A DNA stretch of 27,159 bases from the NCBI GenBank assembly GCA_002346525.1, contig DDZY01000011.1, positions 1 to 27,159 of the forward strand, in the 5' to 3' direction. Made by a program: the position numbers and the translations under genes. Below the pieces are notes generated by a model. That model did not search any database. It was given only the letters and a program-made list of their open reading frames with translations, and was not told the origin of the DNA. Positions 15,981 through 24,253 of this stretch are shown here, one piece after another. How positions within the stretch are numbered: position 1 is the stretch's first letter; every line of letters begins with the position of its first letter. This DNA is from Proteobacteria bacterium UBA2996. GTDB lineage: Bacteria > Pseudomonadota > Gammaproteobacteria > Arenicellales > UBA868.

Positions 15981-18038
15981 TCAATCCGGCGCTTGATCCG
16001 CGATCGCCTGCATCTCGTGCTCTTCCAAAATCCGGATTCCCAGATCGATCGCTTTATCGTATTTGGAACCCGGGTCCGCACCGGAAACCAGAAAGTCCGT
16101 ACGCGAAGAGACGCTACCGGACACTTTTGCGCCTTGTGCAATCAGCCACTGGCGTGCTTCATCCCGACTGAGGTTGGGCAGGGTTCCGGTAATCACAACG
16201 GTTTTTCCCGCAAAGCCGCCGGTTGACTCCGTCCTGGCTGGCATCCGGGGCCAACTGACTCCGCGCTCGCGCAACGATGCAATCACCTTCCGGTTATGGG
16301 ACAGATCGAAGAATCGCCTGATCTCGTCGGCTACGACCGGACCCACATCCGCCACCGCTTCGAGTGACTCCAAGGACGCCTCCTGAAGCGCTTCAAGGGT
16401 ACCAAAGTGCTCTGCGAGCGTTTGGGCGGTCGCTTCGCCAACCTGCGGAATGCCAAGCGCAAACAGGAACCGTGGCAGCGTTGTAGCCCGGCTCTTTTCA
16501 AGCGCGCTCATCAGATTGTCGGCAGATTTCTCCCCCATTCTCTCAAGGTCTGCGAACTCACTGGCTGAGAGTGCGAACAAATCGGCAGGTGTCTTAACCC
16601 GGCCACTATCAACCAACTGTTCCACGAGCTTCGCGCCCAGTCCCTCGATATCCATAGCCAGCCGGGAGGAAAAATGCTTGATTGACTCCTTGAGTTGCGC
16701 GGAACAAACCAGTCCGCCCTCGCAGCGCTGGATCACCCCACCTTCATCCGACGTCACGCCGGATCCGCAGACGGGGCACGCTTTGGGGAACCTGAAGCGG
16801 CGAGTGCCCCGCGGGCGCCGATCCGCCACGACCGACACCACTTCGGGAATGACGTCACCTGCGCGCCGGATCACCACGGTATCGCCTTTTCGCACATCGA
16901 GACGCTCAATCTCTTCGGCGTTATGCAGCGTGGCGTTGGATACCGTGACCCCTCCGACAAATACGGGATCAAGTCTTGCGACGGGCGTTAGCGCTCCGGT
17001 TCGCCCTACCTGTATCTCGATAGCCTTGACGACGGTGGTTTCCTCTTCAGCAGGGAACTTATGCGCCATCGCCCAACGTGGCGCCCGCGAAACAGATCCC
17101 AGGGCTTGCTGGTCCTCAAAACTGCTGACCTTGTAGACCACGCCGTCGATTTCATAATCGAGTGACGCACGCAGTGCCATAACGTCGTCGTAGTACTCGA
17201 GGCACGCGCTCAAACCCTGCACTTCCCTAGCCAGGGGATTGATCGGGAAACCGAAATCGCGCAGTTCACGTAGGATCTTCATCTGTGAATCGGGTGCGGG
17301 GCTTCCCTGCCAGACGCCGACCGCATAACAGAAAAATGACAGAGGTCGTTGCGCGCAGATCTGGGGATCAAGTTGTCGTAGACTTCCTGCCGCCGCGTTT
17401 CTTGGATTCACATAAAGCTTTTCGTTGCGCGCTTCTTGTTGCTGATTCAATTGCTCAAATCCGGGGACCGGCATGAACACTTCACCGCGCACTTCCAGCG
17501 ACGGGGGGGCACAGTCTGACCTCAAGCGCAAGGGGATTGAGGAGATTGAACGGATATTTAACGTGACATCTTCACCCGTCCGCCCATCGCCTCGGGTTGC
17601 TGCCCGAATCAGTCCGCCATGTTCGTATGTTAGGCTGACCGCCAGGCCGTCGATCTTCGGTTCAGCCACGTAGGAAATGGATTCGCGGCCGGTTCCTTCC
17701 CGGCACCTGCGGTCGAACTCCCCGACCTCCCCGGCTGAAAACGCGTTATTGAGCGACAACATCGGCACCTGATGCGCTACCGACTGAAAACCGTCAAGAG
17801 GAGCAGCCCCCACTCTTTGCGTTGGTGAATTCGGGGTCACCAGCTCAGGGTGCTCTGCCTCGAGTTTCTCAAGATCTCGAAGCAGGCCGTCATAGCGCGA
17901 GTCCGAGATCGCGGGGTCGTCCAGCACATGGTACCGGTAGTTGTGCTCTTCGATTTGGGCCCGCAGCGCCTCAACCTTTTGCGAGGGATCAACCGATACA
18001 CCCGATCGGTGCTGTTTATTTTCTTTCCGCTTGGTCAC
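15981..18038 (-). CDS. ligA: NAD-dependent DNA ligase
   Basis: Seals nicks in replication and repair using NAD+. The 685-residue protein has every expected domain. An Ia domain (HNYRYHVLDDPAISDSRYD, 32-50) binds NMN. The adenylation domain has the nucleotidyl Lys in AEPKIDGLA (Lys128). An OB fold and a four-Cys zinc finger (CPVCGS...VIQRCEGGLVC) follow, then HhH repeats and a C-terminal BRCT domain (GKTVVITGTLPNLSRDEARQ onward). The start appears to be GTG at 18038. It gives a basic N-terminal tail of about 15 residues and has no ribosome binding site, but it overlaps the stop of an 18-codon minicistron as GTGA. The order smc-zipA-ligA is typical of Gammaproteobacteria. Confidence 0.97.
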   Translation of the reverse strand: MTKRKENKQHRSGVSVDPSQKVEALRAQIEEHNYRYHVLDDPAISDSRYDGLLRDLEKLEAEHPELVTPNSPTQRVGAAPLDGFQSVAHQVPMLSLNNAFSAGEVGEFDRRCREGTGRESISYVAEPKIDGLAVSLTYEHGGLIRAATRGDGRTGEDVTLNIRSISSIPLRLRSDCAPPSLEVRGEVFMPVPGFEQLNQQQEARNEKLYVNPRNAAAGSLRQLDPQICAQRPLSFFCYAVGVWQGSPAPDSQMKILRELRDFGFPINPLAREVQGLSACLEYYDDVMALRASLDYEIDGVVYKVSSFEDQQALGSVSRAPRWAMAHKFPAEEETTVVKAIEIQVGRTGALTPVARLDPVFVGGVTVSNATLHNAEEIERLDVRKGDTVVIRRAGDVIPEVVSVVADRRPRGTRRFRFPKACPVCGSGVTSDEGGVIQRCEGGLVCSAQLKESIKHFSSRLAMDIEGLGAKLVEQLVDSGRVKTPADLFALSASEFADLERMGEKSADNLMSALEKSRATTLPRFLFALGIPQVGEATAQTLAEHFGTLEALQEASLESLEAVADVGPVVADEIRRFFDLSHNRKVIASLRERGVSWPRMPARTESTGGFAGKTVVITGTLPNLSRDEARQWLIAQGAKVSGSVSSRTDFLVSGADPGSKYDKAIDLGIRILEEHEMQAIADQAPD

Positions 18039-18091
18039 GCCGAGACGCTGGTGAATCGCTTGAGAATCCGGTGAACCAGGCTATCACGCAT
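18035..18091 (-). CDS. Possible 18-codon minicistron between zipA and ligA
   Basis: An ATG at 18091, five bases after the zipA stop, opens a short frame encoding MRDSLVHRILKRFTSVSA. Its TGA overlaps the ligA GTG as GTGA. It fills the zipA-ligA gap exactly and could hand ribosomes to the ligA start, which has no ribosome binding site of its own. The peptide is basic and resembles nothing I know. The frame is short enough to be chance, and its own ribosome binding site is weak. Confidence 0.3.
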   Translation of the reverse strand: MRDSLVHRILKRFTSVSA

Positions 18092-18096
18092 TGGGA

Positions 18097-19287
18097 TCAA
18101 AACAAGCGCTTTGCTTCTTCCGAACCTGGATCGATTCCATAACGTTTCATGGACGACTCGAGCGACCGAATCTGCCTGGCGATACTATCAAACTGGGCGT
18201 CCGCCAAAGCCTTGCCCTGGGGGTCCACCAAGACTCCATCAATCTCCGTCGAAACATAGGTTGCGACCGAAATCAGGTCCGAGAACGTCTGCGACGGTCG
18301 GGGGGCTGTCGGCACATTCAGAAAAAGGACAAGACCACGCAACATGCCTGACTCCAGTACATCGTAACTGAAACTGCCTGATTCGGACCGGTTGGCAAGA
18401 CTGAACCGGCCCGCCCCGGTCCGGGGATCGTAAAGATGAAACATATCGTCCTTACCGAGACGCATTCCTGCCCGATCCAGCGCCTGCGTTACCTCAGGGC
18501 CGGAAAACCCTCTTCCGGGCGGGGGCTCGATATGAATGACGGCCAGAAGATCGAATTCCTGACAAAAGCGGGCCAAGCGCTCTGCCTCAGGCAAGGCCTC
18601 CTCTATGGTCATATCAAACTGTAAGGAACGATTGAGGGACTCTGACATGTAGTACGTCAGATTGTTGAATCGCGTGAGCTCCGATTCGCTGACGGCACCA
18701 TCCCGATCTGCTATCTGCAGACTGACGATGAGATCTGTGAACACTTCATCCGCGGGGGCCGTTGTAAGATCAACCCATACGTTGCCTGGTTCGGTACGCC
18801 CGTGTAGCGCGCGTGGACGCTGAAGATCAATCTCGTGCTCGCGAAAGACTGACAGGGCTGCATCGCGTGAAACAGGCGTCGGCCCAGGCAAGCGCGCCCA
18901 ATAGTCAATTTTCAGGGGTTGCTTACCGATTTCTGATGGTAGGGCTTGCGCAGACCCAACGGCCCCTTTTTGCGACCCGTCATCCTGGGGACTGCCGTCC
19001 GGCATGGGCTCAGTTTGCGCTCCGGATTCCCTGCCGTCTCCCGCTAAATCAAGATCACCCGACGAAACCAGGGAGGGTTCCTTTTGGCGAACGCGCTGCG
19101 CGAGTTCTTTCGGGCGTAGCGCTGAGACTATATTTCCCCACGGTATGCGTTGCAGGTTGCTTTGCAGCCATTGACGCGGTCTGTCGAGCCATACCCTGCT
19201 CCCGCCACGCTTTTGCCAAAGGGAAAAGAGCACGATACCAATGAAAGTGGCAACGCCAAGAAGAATCAGGGCCAGTTGCAGATTCAT
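18097..19287 (-). CDS. zipA: Cell division protein ZipA
   Basis: An inner-membrane protein that tethers and bundles FtsZ at the Z-ring; found in Gammaproteobacteria. The 396 residues show the standard plan. One N-terminal membrane helix (about 4-24) has its N-terminus outside and is followed by a basic stretch. A variable linker rich in Pro, Gln, Ser and Gly (about 65-130) connects to the C-terminal FtsZ-binding domain (about 245-390). That domain is recognised from GRGFSGPEVTQALDRAGMRL, DMFHLYDPRTGAGRFSLAN, SGMLRGLVLFLNVPTAPRP and ISVATYVSTEIDGVLVDPQG. The ATG at 19287 lies only two bases after the smc stop, so the pair is surely cotranscribed; ligA follows 58 bases after the stop. Confidence 0.94.
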   Translation of the reverse strand: MNLQLALILLGVATFIGIVLFSLWQKRGGSRVWLDRPRQWLQSNLQRIPWGNIVSALRPKELAQRVRQKEPSLVSSGDLDLAGDGRESGAQTEPMPDGSPQDDGSQKGAVGSAQALPSEIGKQPLKIDYWARLPGPTPVSRDAALSVFREHEIDLQRPRALHGRTEPGNVWVDLTTAPADEVFTDLIVSLQIADRDGAVSESELTRFNNLTYYMSESLNRSLQFDMTIEEALPEAERLARFCQEFDLLAVIHIEPPPGRGFSGPEVTQALDRAGMRLGKDDMFHLYDPRTGAGRFSLANRSESGSFSYDVLESGMLRGLVLFLNVPTAPRPSQTFSDLISVATYVSTEIDGVLVDPQGKALADAQFDSIARQIRSLESSMKRYGIDPGSEEAKRLF

Positions 19288-19289
19288 GG

Positions 19290-22200
19290 CTAATGGGCGG
19301 CGAGTCTCACTGCCTCATCGATGTCGACAGAGACGATAGATGACACGCCGGGCTCCCCCATGGTCACACCGAGCAAGATATCGGCCGACTCCATCGTAAT
19401 CTTGTTGTGGGTAATGACGACCAACTGCGAAACTTCAGAAAGTGTGCGTAACGTCTTGCAGTAGCGCTCGACATTGCGGTCATCCAGAGGCGCATCAACC
19501 TCATCAAGGATACAAAACGGCGCCGGATTCAGTTTGAACAGCGCAAAGAGCAACGCCACAGCCGTCAAGGCTTTCTCTCCTCCCGACAGGAGATGGATCG
19601 TACTGTTGCGTTTGCCCGGCGGACGAGCCATCACAGTTACCCCGGCCGCCAGTAAATCCTCGTCCGTCAACTGCAGTACGGCATGACCACCACCGAACAA
19701 CTGCGGGAAGAAGTCTGAAAATCCCTGATTGAGACTATCAAACGTCGACTTGAATCTTTCGCGTGTTTCCCGGTCAATCTTTCGAATAACACCTGAAAGG
19801 GTCTCCAATGCCTCAATCAGGTCCGCGTGCTGCGAATCGAGATACGCTTTACGCTCTGCCTGTTCATCGTACTCCTCAATGGCCACCAGATTGACTGGAC
19901 CGATATTGGCGATCTTTTGCGCCAGGCTCTCTGAACGCGCCGCCCACTCTCCTTCTTCAGCCTCTTGCGGCAAACTCTCAAGGAGTTCACTCAGCACATA
20001 TTGATCTTGCGCAATCTGCTCTTCAAGTGTCTGCAGCCGAACTGTCAGTTCCTGATCCTTAAGCCGTTTGTTCTCGAGACTCTCCCGTGCTGACGCCACC
20101 TCCTGTTCGCACTCCGACAGGGTCCCCTGCACCTGGCGAATCTCCTGCTCAATCGCTGCGTGACGGTTGCGTCCTTCGGCCAGCGCCTGCTCAGCCTCTG
20201 AGCGCTGGGATAGCAGTGTCTGCAGACGGTCTCCCATTGCTATGCCTGGATCTTCTCCGGTAGAGAGTTGTTCTTTCAGTTGCTCGTACCGCTCCCGCAT
20301 CCGGCCACTTTGCGCCTGAAGGCGGGCAAGACTCGAATGATGGGATTCCAAAGACGCCTGACTGTGCTGAAGCGTCAGTTCAGTCTCATGGCGGCGATCC
20401 TGCGCCGCCTGGGTCCGGGTTCGGGCTTCAGCCAAAGTACGCGTTAAGACTTCTTTTTCTTCCAACAGGTCTTTGCGTTGACGCTCAAGCGCGCCGGTTT
20501 CATCTTCTGCGATCGCAAAATGTCTTCGCGCTTCATCCAGTTCGCTCCCGGTGCGACCCAGTTCCAGTACGATCTCTTCCGACTCATCTGCCAATTGCTG
20601 GCGTCGGCCTTCGATCTGATCAAAACGTGCCTGACGGTCCGCATAAGTCTGCCGATCTGTGTTCAGCTTCTGCAGAATCGCGGCGGCCCGGTCGCGTGCC
20701 GAACTCTGTTGGCTCTCTGACGCATACAGGCGGACGCGCATCTTCTCCAGCTCCTGCTCGGACTCCGCGACCCGACTTTCAATCGCAGGTACCTCTTCGC
20801 GCAATCGAGACAGCTCTTCCTCCCGTTCCAGCAGTCCTGCTGCCGGCCCTTGTCCACGTGGTACGTGCGCCCAGTTGACGCCCAAGACCACACCGCTTTT
20901 GGTCACGATCGACTCGGCCTCCCGCAGCTGTCCTCGTCTGGACAGCGCTTCCGCCAGGTCTTTCGCAACAAAAACCCCTGCCAATAGAGGCCGCAGGTCG
21001 TATCGATCAGAGGACACATGGGCCAACAGCGTTTGGCTGTCAGCACTTTCGGCCGTTTTGCCTGACTCGACGAAGAACATGTCCTGTCTGGGCATCTCCG
21101 AATCGCTCGACAGTATCGTCGGCAAGTCACCCACGCCGAGACCCGAGAGTCTGGGCCCCAACACTGCGTCTGCGGCTCGTTCCCAACCCGGTGCAACGCG
21201 AAGTTCTCCAGCGAGCGCTGGCGCGTGTGCCAGCCCCCGTTGATCAAGCCAAGACAGATACACTTCATCCTTATCCTGGGAAGTCTCCTGCAGCTCCTGC
21301 AGGGATTCCAGACGGCCTCGGACAGAGTGCATCCGTTGGCGCTCTTCATCAAGCTGTTCTGAGCGCGCCGTGATTTGATCGCGCATCTCGGCAATCAAGA
21401 CAGTGGACTTATCCACCTGACTCTCCGCCTCGGAAAGGCCCGCGTCTCCCTGAAGCACAGCGCTGCGTGCTGTATCCACCTCAAGACGTTCCTCCTCGTT
21501 CAGGAGCGTGCCGATCTCATCATCAAGGCGTGCGAGTCGTTCCTGCGCCTTTGCATCGGCTGATTCGAGCTGCTCGATCCGTGATCGCTGAACCTCTTGA
21601 TCCTTGATTGGAGTCGTGAGCTGCTGCGTGAATTCATTCCAGCGGTGCTGCCAATCATCGTAGTCGCGCTCACACTGGTGCTGCTGATCCGACGCCTGCG
21701 TGCTGACAACAGTCGCCTCATCACGCTGTGTTGTCAGAGCGGTGACTTCAGCTGCGAGACTTTCAATACGGTCCTCGTCATGCTGATACTCCGTCTTGAT
21801 TTCTCCCAGAGTAACTTCGAGCCGCTCGAATTCGGCACGCTGCTGTTCACCGGTTTCCTTAGCGTGCTCGATCGCCTGCTCCAAAGAGGCCACTTCGGCT
21901 CCTGCTGCGTAAAACGTGGCCTGTCGATCGCTGACTTCCTGTTGTGACGCCATCTCATTCGCGCGGAGACTTTCAATCTGGTTTTCCAATCCCCGCTGAC
22001 GGACCAGATGCGACTCGACATCTGTTTGCGCCCGAGCAGTCAATGCCGCCTGCTCCTCGACAGATCCTTTTTGGGCGCGATAACGCAGTCCCAACAACTG
22101 GCCGTTAATCTCCCGCTCCTCATCCTTAAGTTTCTGGTACCGCCGGGCCGCCTGCGCCTGACGCTGCAGCCGGCGTAGTTGGGTATCCAGTTCCTTGCGG

Positions 22201-22790
22201 ATATCTTCGACGCGGCTCAGGTTCTCCCGTGTATGGCGCATCCGGGTTTCTGTTTCTCGGCGACGGTCTTTATAGTGAGAGATGCCCGCGGCCTCTTCGA
22301 CAAAAGCCCGAAGTTCCTCCGGCCGTGCCTCGACAATCCTGCTGACCATGCCCTGCTCAATGATCGAATAGGACCGATGACCCAAGCCGGTCCCGCGGAA
22401 CAGGTCCGTGATGTCCCGCCGCCGGCACTGCGCCTTGTTCAGCGAGTATTCTGAGGTGCCGTCTCGAGACAGCGTTCGTTTTACCGAGATTTCACTGAAG
22501 CGGGCGTAGGCCTGCGCGCTTTTGCCGTCGGTATTATCAAAAATCAGCTCGACTGAAGCTTTGCCGACGGGCTTTCGCGCCTCTGACCCATTGAAAATTA
22601 CGTCGGACATGCTGTCGCCGCGCAGCTTTCGTGCTGAGCTTTCCCCCATCACCCAACGCACGGCATCAATGACGTTGGACTTGCCGCAACCGTTTGGCCC
22701 GATAATGCCGGTCATGTCGGCGGGAATCGTAATCGCCGTGGGATCAACAAAAGACTTAAAGCCGGAAACGTGAATTTTCTTAAGACGCAT
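19290..22790 (-). CDS. smc: Chromosome segregation protein SMC
   Basis: The 1166-residue core ATPase of the bacterial SMC-ScpAB condensin, acting on the nucleoid. Walker A is GPNGCGKSN (31-39) in the N-terminal head. A long coiled coil (about 170-500) leads to a globular hinge (about 510-650; DEVYLSWLDQRGLAHAPALA to VLGVNWAHVPRGQGPAAGLL). The return coiled coil leads to the C-terminal head, with signature LLSGGEKALTAVALLFAL and Walker B FCILDEVDAPLDDRNV. Length and order are normal. The ATG at 22790 precedes RLKKIHVSGFKSFVDPT, the usual SMC N-terminus. scpA and scpB are not in the window. It has its own spacer of 144 bases after gst, with a TATAAT box on this strand. Confidence 0.97.
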   Translation of the reverse strand: MRLKKIHVSGFKSFVDPTAITIPADMTGIIGPNGCGKSNVIDAVRWVMGESSARKLRGDSMSDVIFNGSEARKPVGKASVELIFDNTDGKSAQAYARFSEISVKRTLSRDGTSEYSLNKAQCRRRDITDLFRGTGLGHRSYSIIEQGMVSRIVEARPEELRAFVEEAAGISHYKDRRRETETRMRHTRENLSRVEDIRKELDTQLRRLQRQAQAARRYQKLKDEEREINGQLLGLRYRAQKGSVEEQAALTARAQTDVESHLVRQRGLENQIESLRANEMASQQEVSDRQATFYAAGAEVASLEQAIEHAKETGEQQRAEFERLEVTLGEIKTEYQHDEDRIESLAAEVTALTTQRDEATVVSTQASDQQHQCERDYDDWQHRWNEFTQQLTTPIKDQEVQRSRIEQLESADAKAQERLARLDDEIGTLLNEEERLEVDTARSAVLQGDAGLSEAESQVDKSTVLIAEMRDQITARSEQLDEERQRMHSVRGRLESLQELQETSQDKDEVYLSWLDQRGLAHAPALAGELRVAPGWERAADAVLGPRLSGLGVGDLPTILSSDSEMPRQDMFFVESGKTAESADSQTLLAHVSSDRYDLRPLLAGVFVAKDLAEALSRRGQLREAESIVTKSGVVLGVNWAHVPRGQGPAAGLLEREEELSRLREEVPAIESRVAESEQELEKMRVRLYASESQQSSARDRAAAILQKLNTDRQTYADRQARFDQIEGRRQQLADESEEIVLELGRTGSELDEARRHFAIAEDETGALERQRKDLLEEKEVLTRTLAEARTRTQAAQDRRHETELTLQHSQASLESHHSSLARLQAQSGRMRERYEQLKEQLSTGEDPGIAMGDRLQTLLSQRSEAEQALAEGRNRHAAIEQEIRQVQGTLSECEQEVASARESLENKRLKDQELTVRLQTLEEQIAQDQYVLSELLESLPQEAEEGEWAARSESLAQKIANIGPVNLVAIEEYDEQAERKAYLDSQHADLIEALETLSGVIRKIDRETRERFKSTFDSLNQGFSDFFPQLFGGGHAVLQLTDEDLLAAGVTVMARPPGKRNSTIHLLSGGEKALTAVALLFALFKLNPAPFCILDEVDAPLDDRNVERYCKTLRTLSEVSQLVVITHNKITMESADILLGVTMGEPGVSSIVSVDIDEAVRLAAH

Positions 22791-22866
22791 ATATTTGCTT
22801 GGCGCAGACTACGGGCGCGTCAGGTCGCCGTCCGACTGAATGGCAACGACTCTTTGGGAGCAGAAA

Positions 22867-22907
22867 TTAAGGTAAACAGGGAGCCATCTAACCTCACCTC
22901 CATTATA
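22867..22907 (-). promoter_or_regulatory. Candidate smc promoter -10 with short leader frame
   Basis: On the minus strand 22907-22902 reads TATAAT, a perfect -10 box, about 110 bases upstream of smc; a -35 match is poor. Directly after it come a GGAGGTGAGG stretch and an ATG at 22887 opening a seven-codon frame that ends at 22867 (MAPCLP then TAA). The SD-like run overlaps where transcription from this -10 would start, so either the promoter or the leader frame may be spurious. Confidence 0.35.
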
Positions 22908-22934
22908 TCGAAATCAACCCTTCAATTGAGACGA

Positions 22935-23546
22935 TCAGTCCGGCGGTATGGTCTCTCGCATCGACTCCCGACCCGAGAATTCCACGCACCAGTCAGCGAG
23001 ACCCGGATACTGCTCGGGCCAGTTCAGGTCGGCCAAACGAAAATCCAGGTAGCCCAACGCACAGCCGACAGTCAGCTGTCCCATATGAAGTTGGCCGCCG
23101 AGCAGATCCATATGCTCTGTCAGCCAGGCAAGACTGCGGTCGATTGCGGCACGCTGGCGCGACGCCCAAACTGCCCACCGGTGGGCCTCGGGCCGCCGCT
23201 GGGCCTCAATGAACGCCAGGACCGCCGCATCCAGCACACCGTCCCCAAGCGCCTCGAGTTGTAGCGCCTGAATCCGGGCCTTCGGCTCCGATGGAAACAG
23301 TCTTGGGCCGCAGTGAAGCCCATCGAGGTACTCACAAATGACGTGGGAATCGAATAGAACCTGACCAGAGTCCGTGATCAGCGTCGGCACCTTCCCCAGC
23401 GGATTCTGGACTGCGAGATCGGTCTCGGGATTCCAGGGATCTGTCGCAATACGTTCGATTTGCTCCGACAAACCCAGTTCGCTGATGACCACAGAGACCT
23501 TTCTCACGTAGGGGGAAGTCGGCGAATAGCGCAAAATCATTGTCAT
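22935..23546 (-). CDS. Glutathione S-transferase family protein
   Basis: A cytosolic GST-fold protein of 203 residues. The N-terminal thioredoxin-like domain starts MTMILRYSPTSPYVRKVSVV; the Ser/Pro-Tyr cluster is the likely glutathione-activating site. NPLGKVPTLITDSG gives the cis-Pro loop, and VLFDSHVICEYLD carries the gamma-glutamyl binding Asp-Ser. The C-terminal helical domain contains ADLNWPEQYPGLADWCVEFSGRESM, where GSTs close their H-site. The ATG at 23546 has an AGG about six bases upstream; a farther ATG at 23579 gives an extension unlike the family. It diverges from dksA and lies upstream of smc. The substrate is unknown. Confidence 0.9.
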   Translation of the reverse strand: MTMILRYSPTSPYVRKVSVVISELGLSEQIERIATDPWNPETDLAVQNPLGKVPTLITDSGQVLFDSHVICEYLDGLHCGPRLFPSEPKARIQALQLEALGDGVLDAAVLAFIEAQRRPEAHRWAVWASRQRAAIDRSLAWLTEHMDLLGGQLHMGQLTVGCALGYLDFRLADLNWPEQYPGLADWCVEFSGRESMRETIPPD

Positions 23547-23578
23547 ATTGGCCTGTTGAATTAATTTTCCGACAGGCA

Positions 23579-23607
23579 TTGCGGGAAATCCCGGAACCTG
23601 CTAGATT
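23579..23607 (+). promoter_or_regulatory. Candidate dksA promoter with GC-rich discriminator
   Basis: TTGCGG (23579-23584), a 17-base spacer and TAGATT (23602-23607) form a plausible sigma-70 promoter about 57 bases upstream of dksA. It is followed at once by GCGCCGCC, a GC-rich discriminator of the kind found at promoters inhibited by ppGpp and DksA. A short inverted repeat (GGGAAATCCC, flanked by CAGG and CCTG) sits in the spacer region. The -35 is weak, so this is inference. Confidence 0.4.
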
Positions 23608-23663
23608 GCGCCGCCTTCCTGGCCTGATTTACTGAATTTCTTGATACCGCTCAGTGTAAACCA

Positions 23664-24104
23664 ATGCCGGCAACAAAGAAAAAAGCTTCTGAAGAATTGA
23701 TCCACGGTGTCAAACCACACCGGCCAAAGCGCGGTGAGCCCTACATGGGAGAGGTTCAGACCGAACATTTCCGCGTCATATTGAATGCCTGGAAACAGGA
23801 GCTCGTTGACGACATCGAGCGCACGATGTCAGTCATGCAGGACGAAACCATCAACCTGCCCGATCCCAATGACCGCGCAACGATGGAAACCGACCGCTCC
23901 CTGGAGTTACGGACGCGAGACCGGGAAAGGAAACTTATCAAGAAAATCAATGACTCTCTCGTTGATCTTGATAAAGGAGATTATGGTTATTGTGAGGAGT
24001 GCGGCATCGAGATAGGTATCAAGCGGCTCGAAGCCCGGCCAACCGCAAATCTGTGTATCGACTGCAAGTCCCTGAACGAAATCCGGGAAAAACAAAGCGC
24101 CTGA
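23664..24104 (+). CDS. dksA: RNA polymerase-binding transcription factor DksA
   Basis: Binds the RNA polymerase secondary channel and, with ppGpp, adjusts rRNA, ribosomal protein and amino-acid biosynthesis promoters. The 146-residue protein is close to E. coli DksA (151). The coiled-coil tip LPDPNDRA holds the functional acidic pair Asp67 and Asp70 plus Ala72. The coiled coil returns through ELRTRDRERKLIKKI. The zinc finger is YCEECG (Cys110, Cys113) and NLCIDCK (Cys131, Cys134). The end LNEIREKQSA is family-typical. The ATG at 23664 gives the usual short Lys-rich N-terminal tail. The gene appears monocistronic, with a possible stringent-type promoter upstream and a strong terminator downstream. 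Confidence 0.98.
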   Translation: MPATKKKASEELIHGVKPHRPKRGEPYMGEVQTEHFRVILNAWKQELVDDIERTMSVMQDETINLPDPNDRATMETDRSLELRTRDRERKLIKKINDSLVDLDKGDYGYCEECGIEIGIKRLEARPTANLCIDCKSLNEIREKQSA

Positions 24105-24151
24105 CCCTTTCCTGCTGATTCAGGCGTCCCGTCTCAGGCGTCCTTGTTGTC

Positions 24152-24177
24152 AAAACGGCGCTATCGCGCCGTTTTTT
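24152..24177 (+). terminator. Rho-independent terminator of dksA
   Basis: A perfect ten-base stem (left arm AAAACGGCGC at 24152-24161, right arm 24166-24175) closes a four-base TATC loop and runs into six T residues. It lies 48 bases after the dksA stop and isolates dksA from the dihydroorotase gene. A ten-base direct repeat, TCAGGCGTCC (24120-24129 and 24134-24143), precedes it. Confidence 0.92.
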
Positions 24178-24253
24178 GTTGCAGGATTTGCTGCAAGAAT
24201 AGAGAGGCCTCTAAGGGTAAACTAGGCCGATTTTCCATCCTCATATCCAGAAA

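Noticed and set aside
16450..17136. 228-codon plus-strand frame opposite ligA
   Set aside because: The translation is Ser/Thr/Pro-rich and low in complexity, as expected from reading the other strand of a GC-rich gene; ligA is intact.
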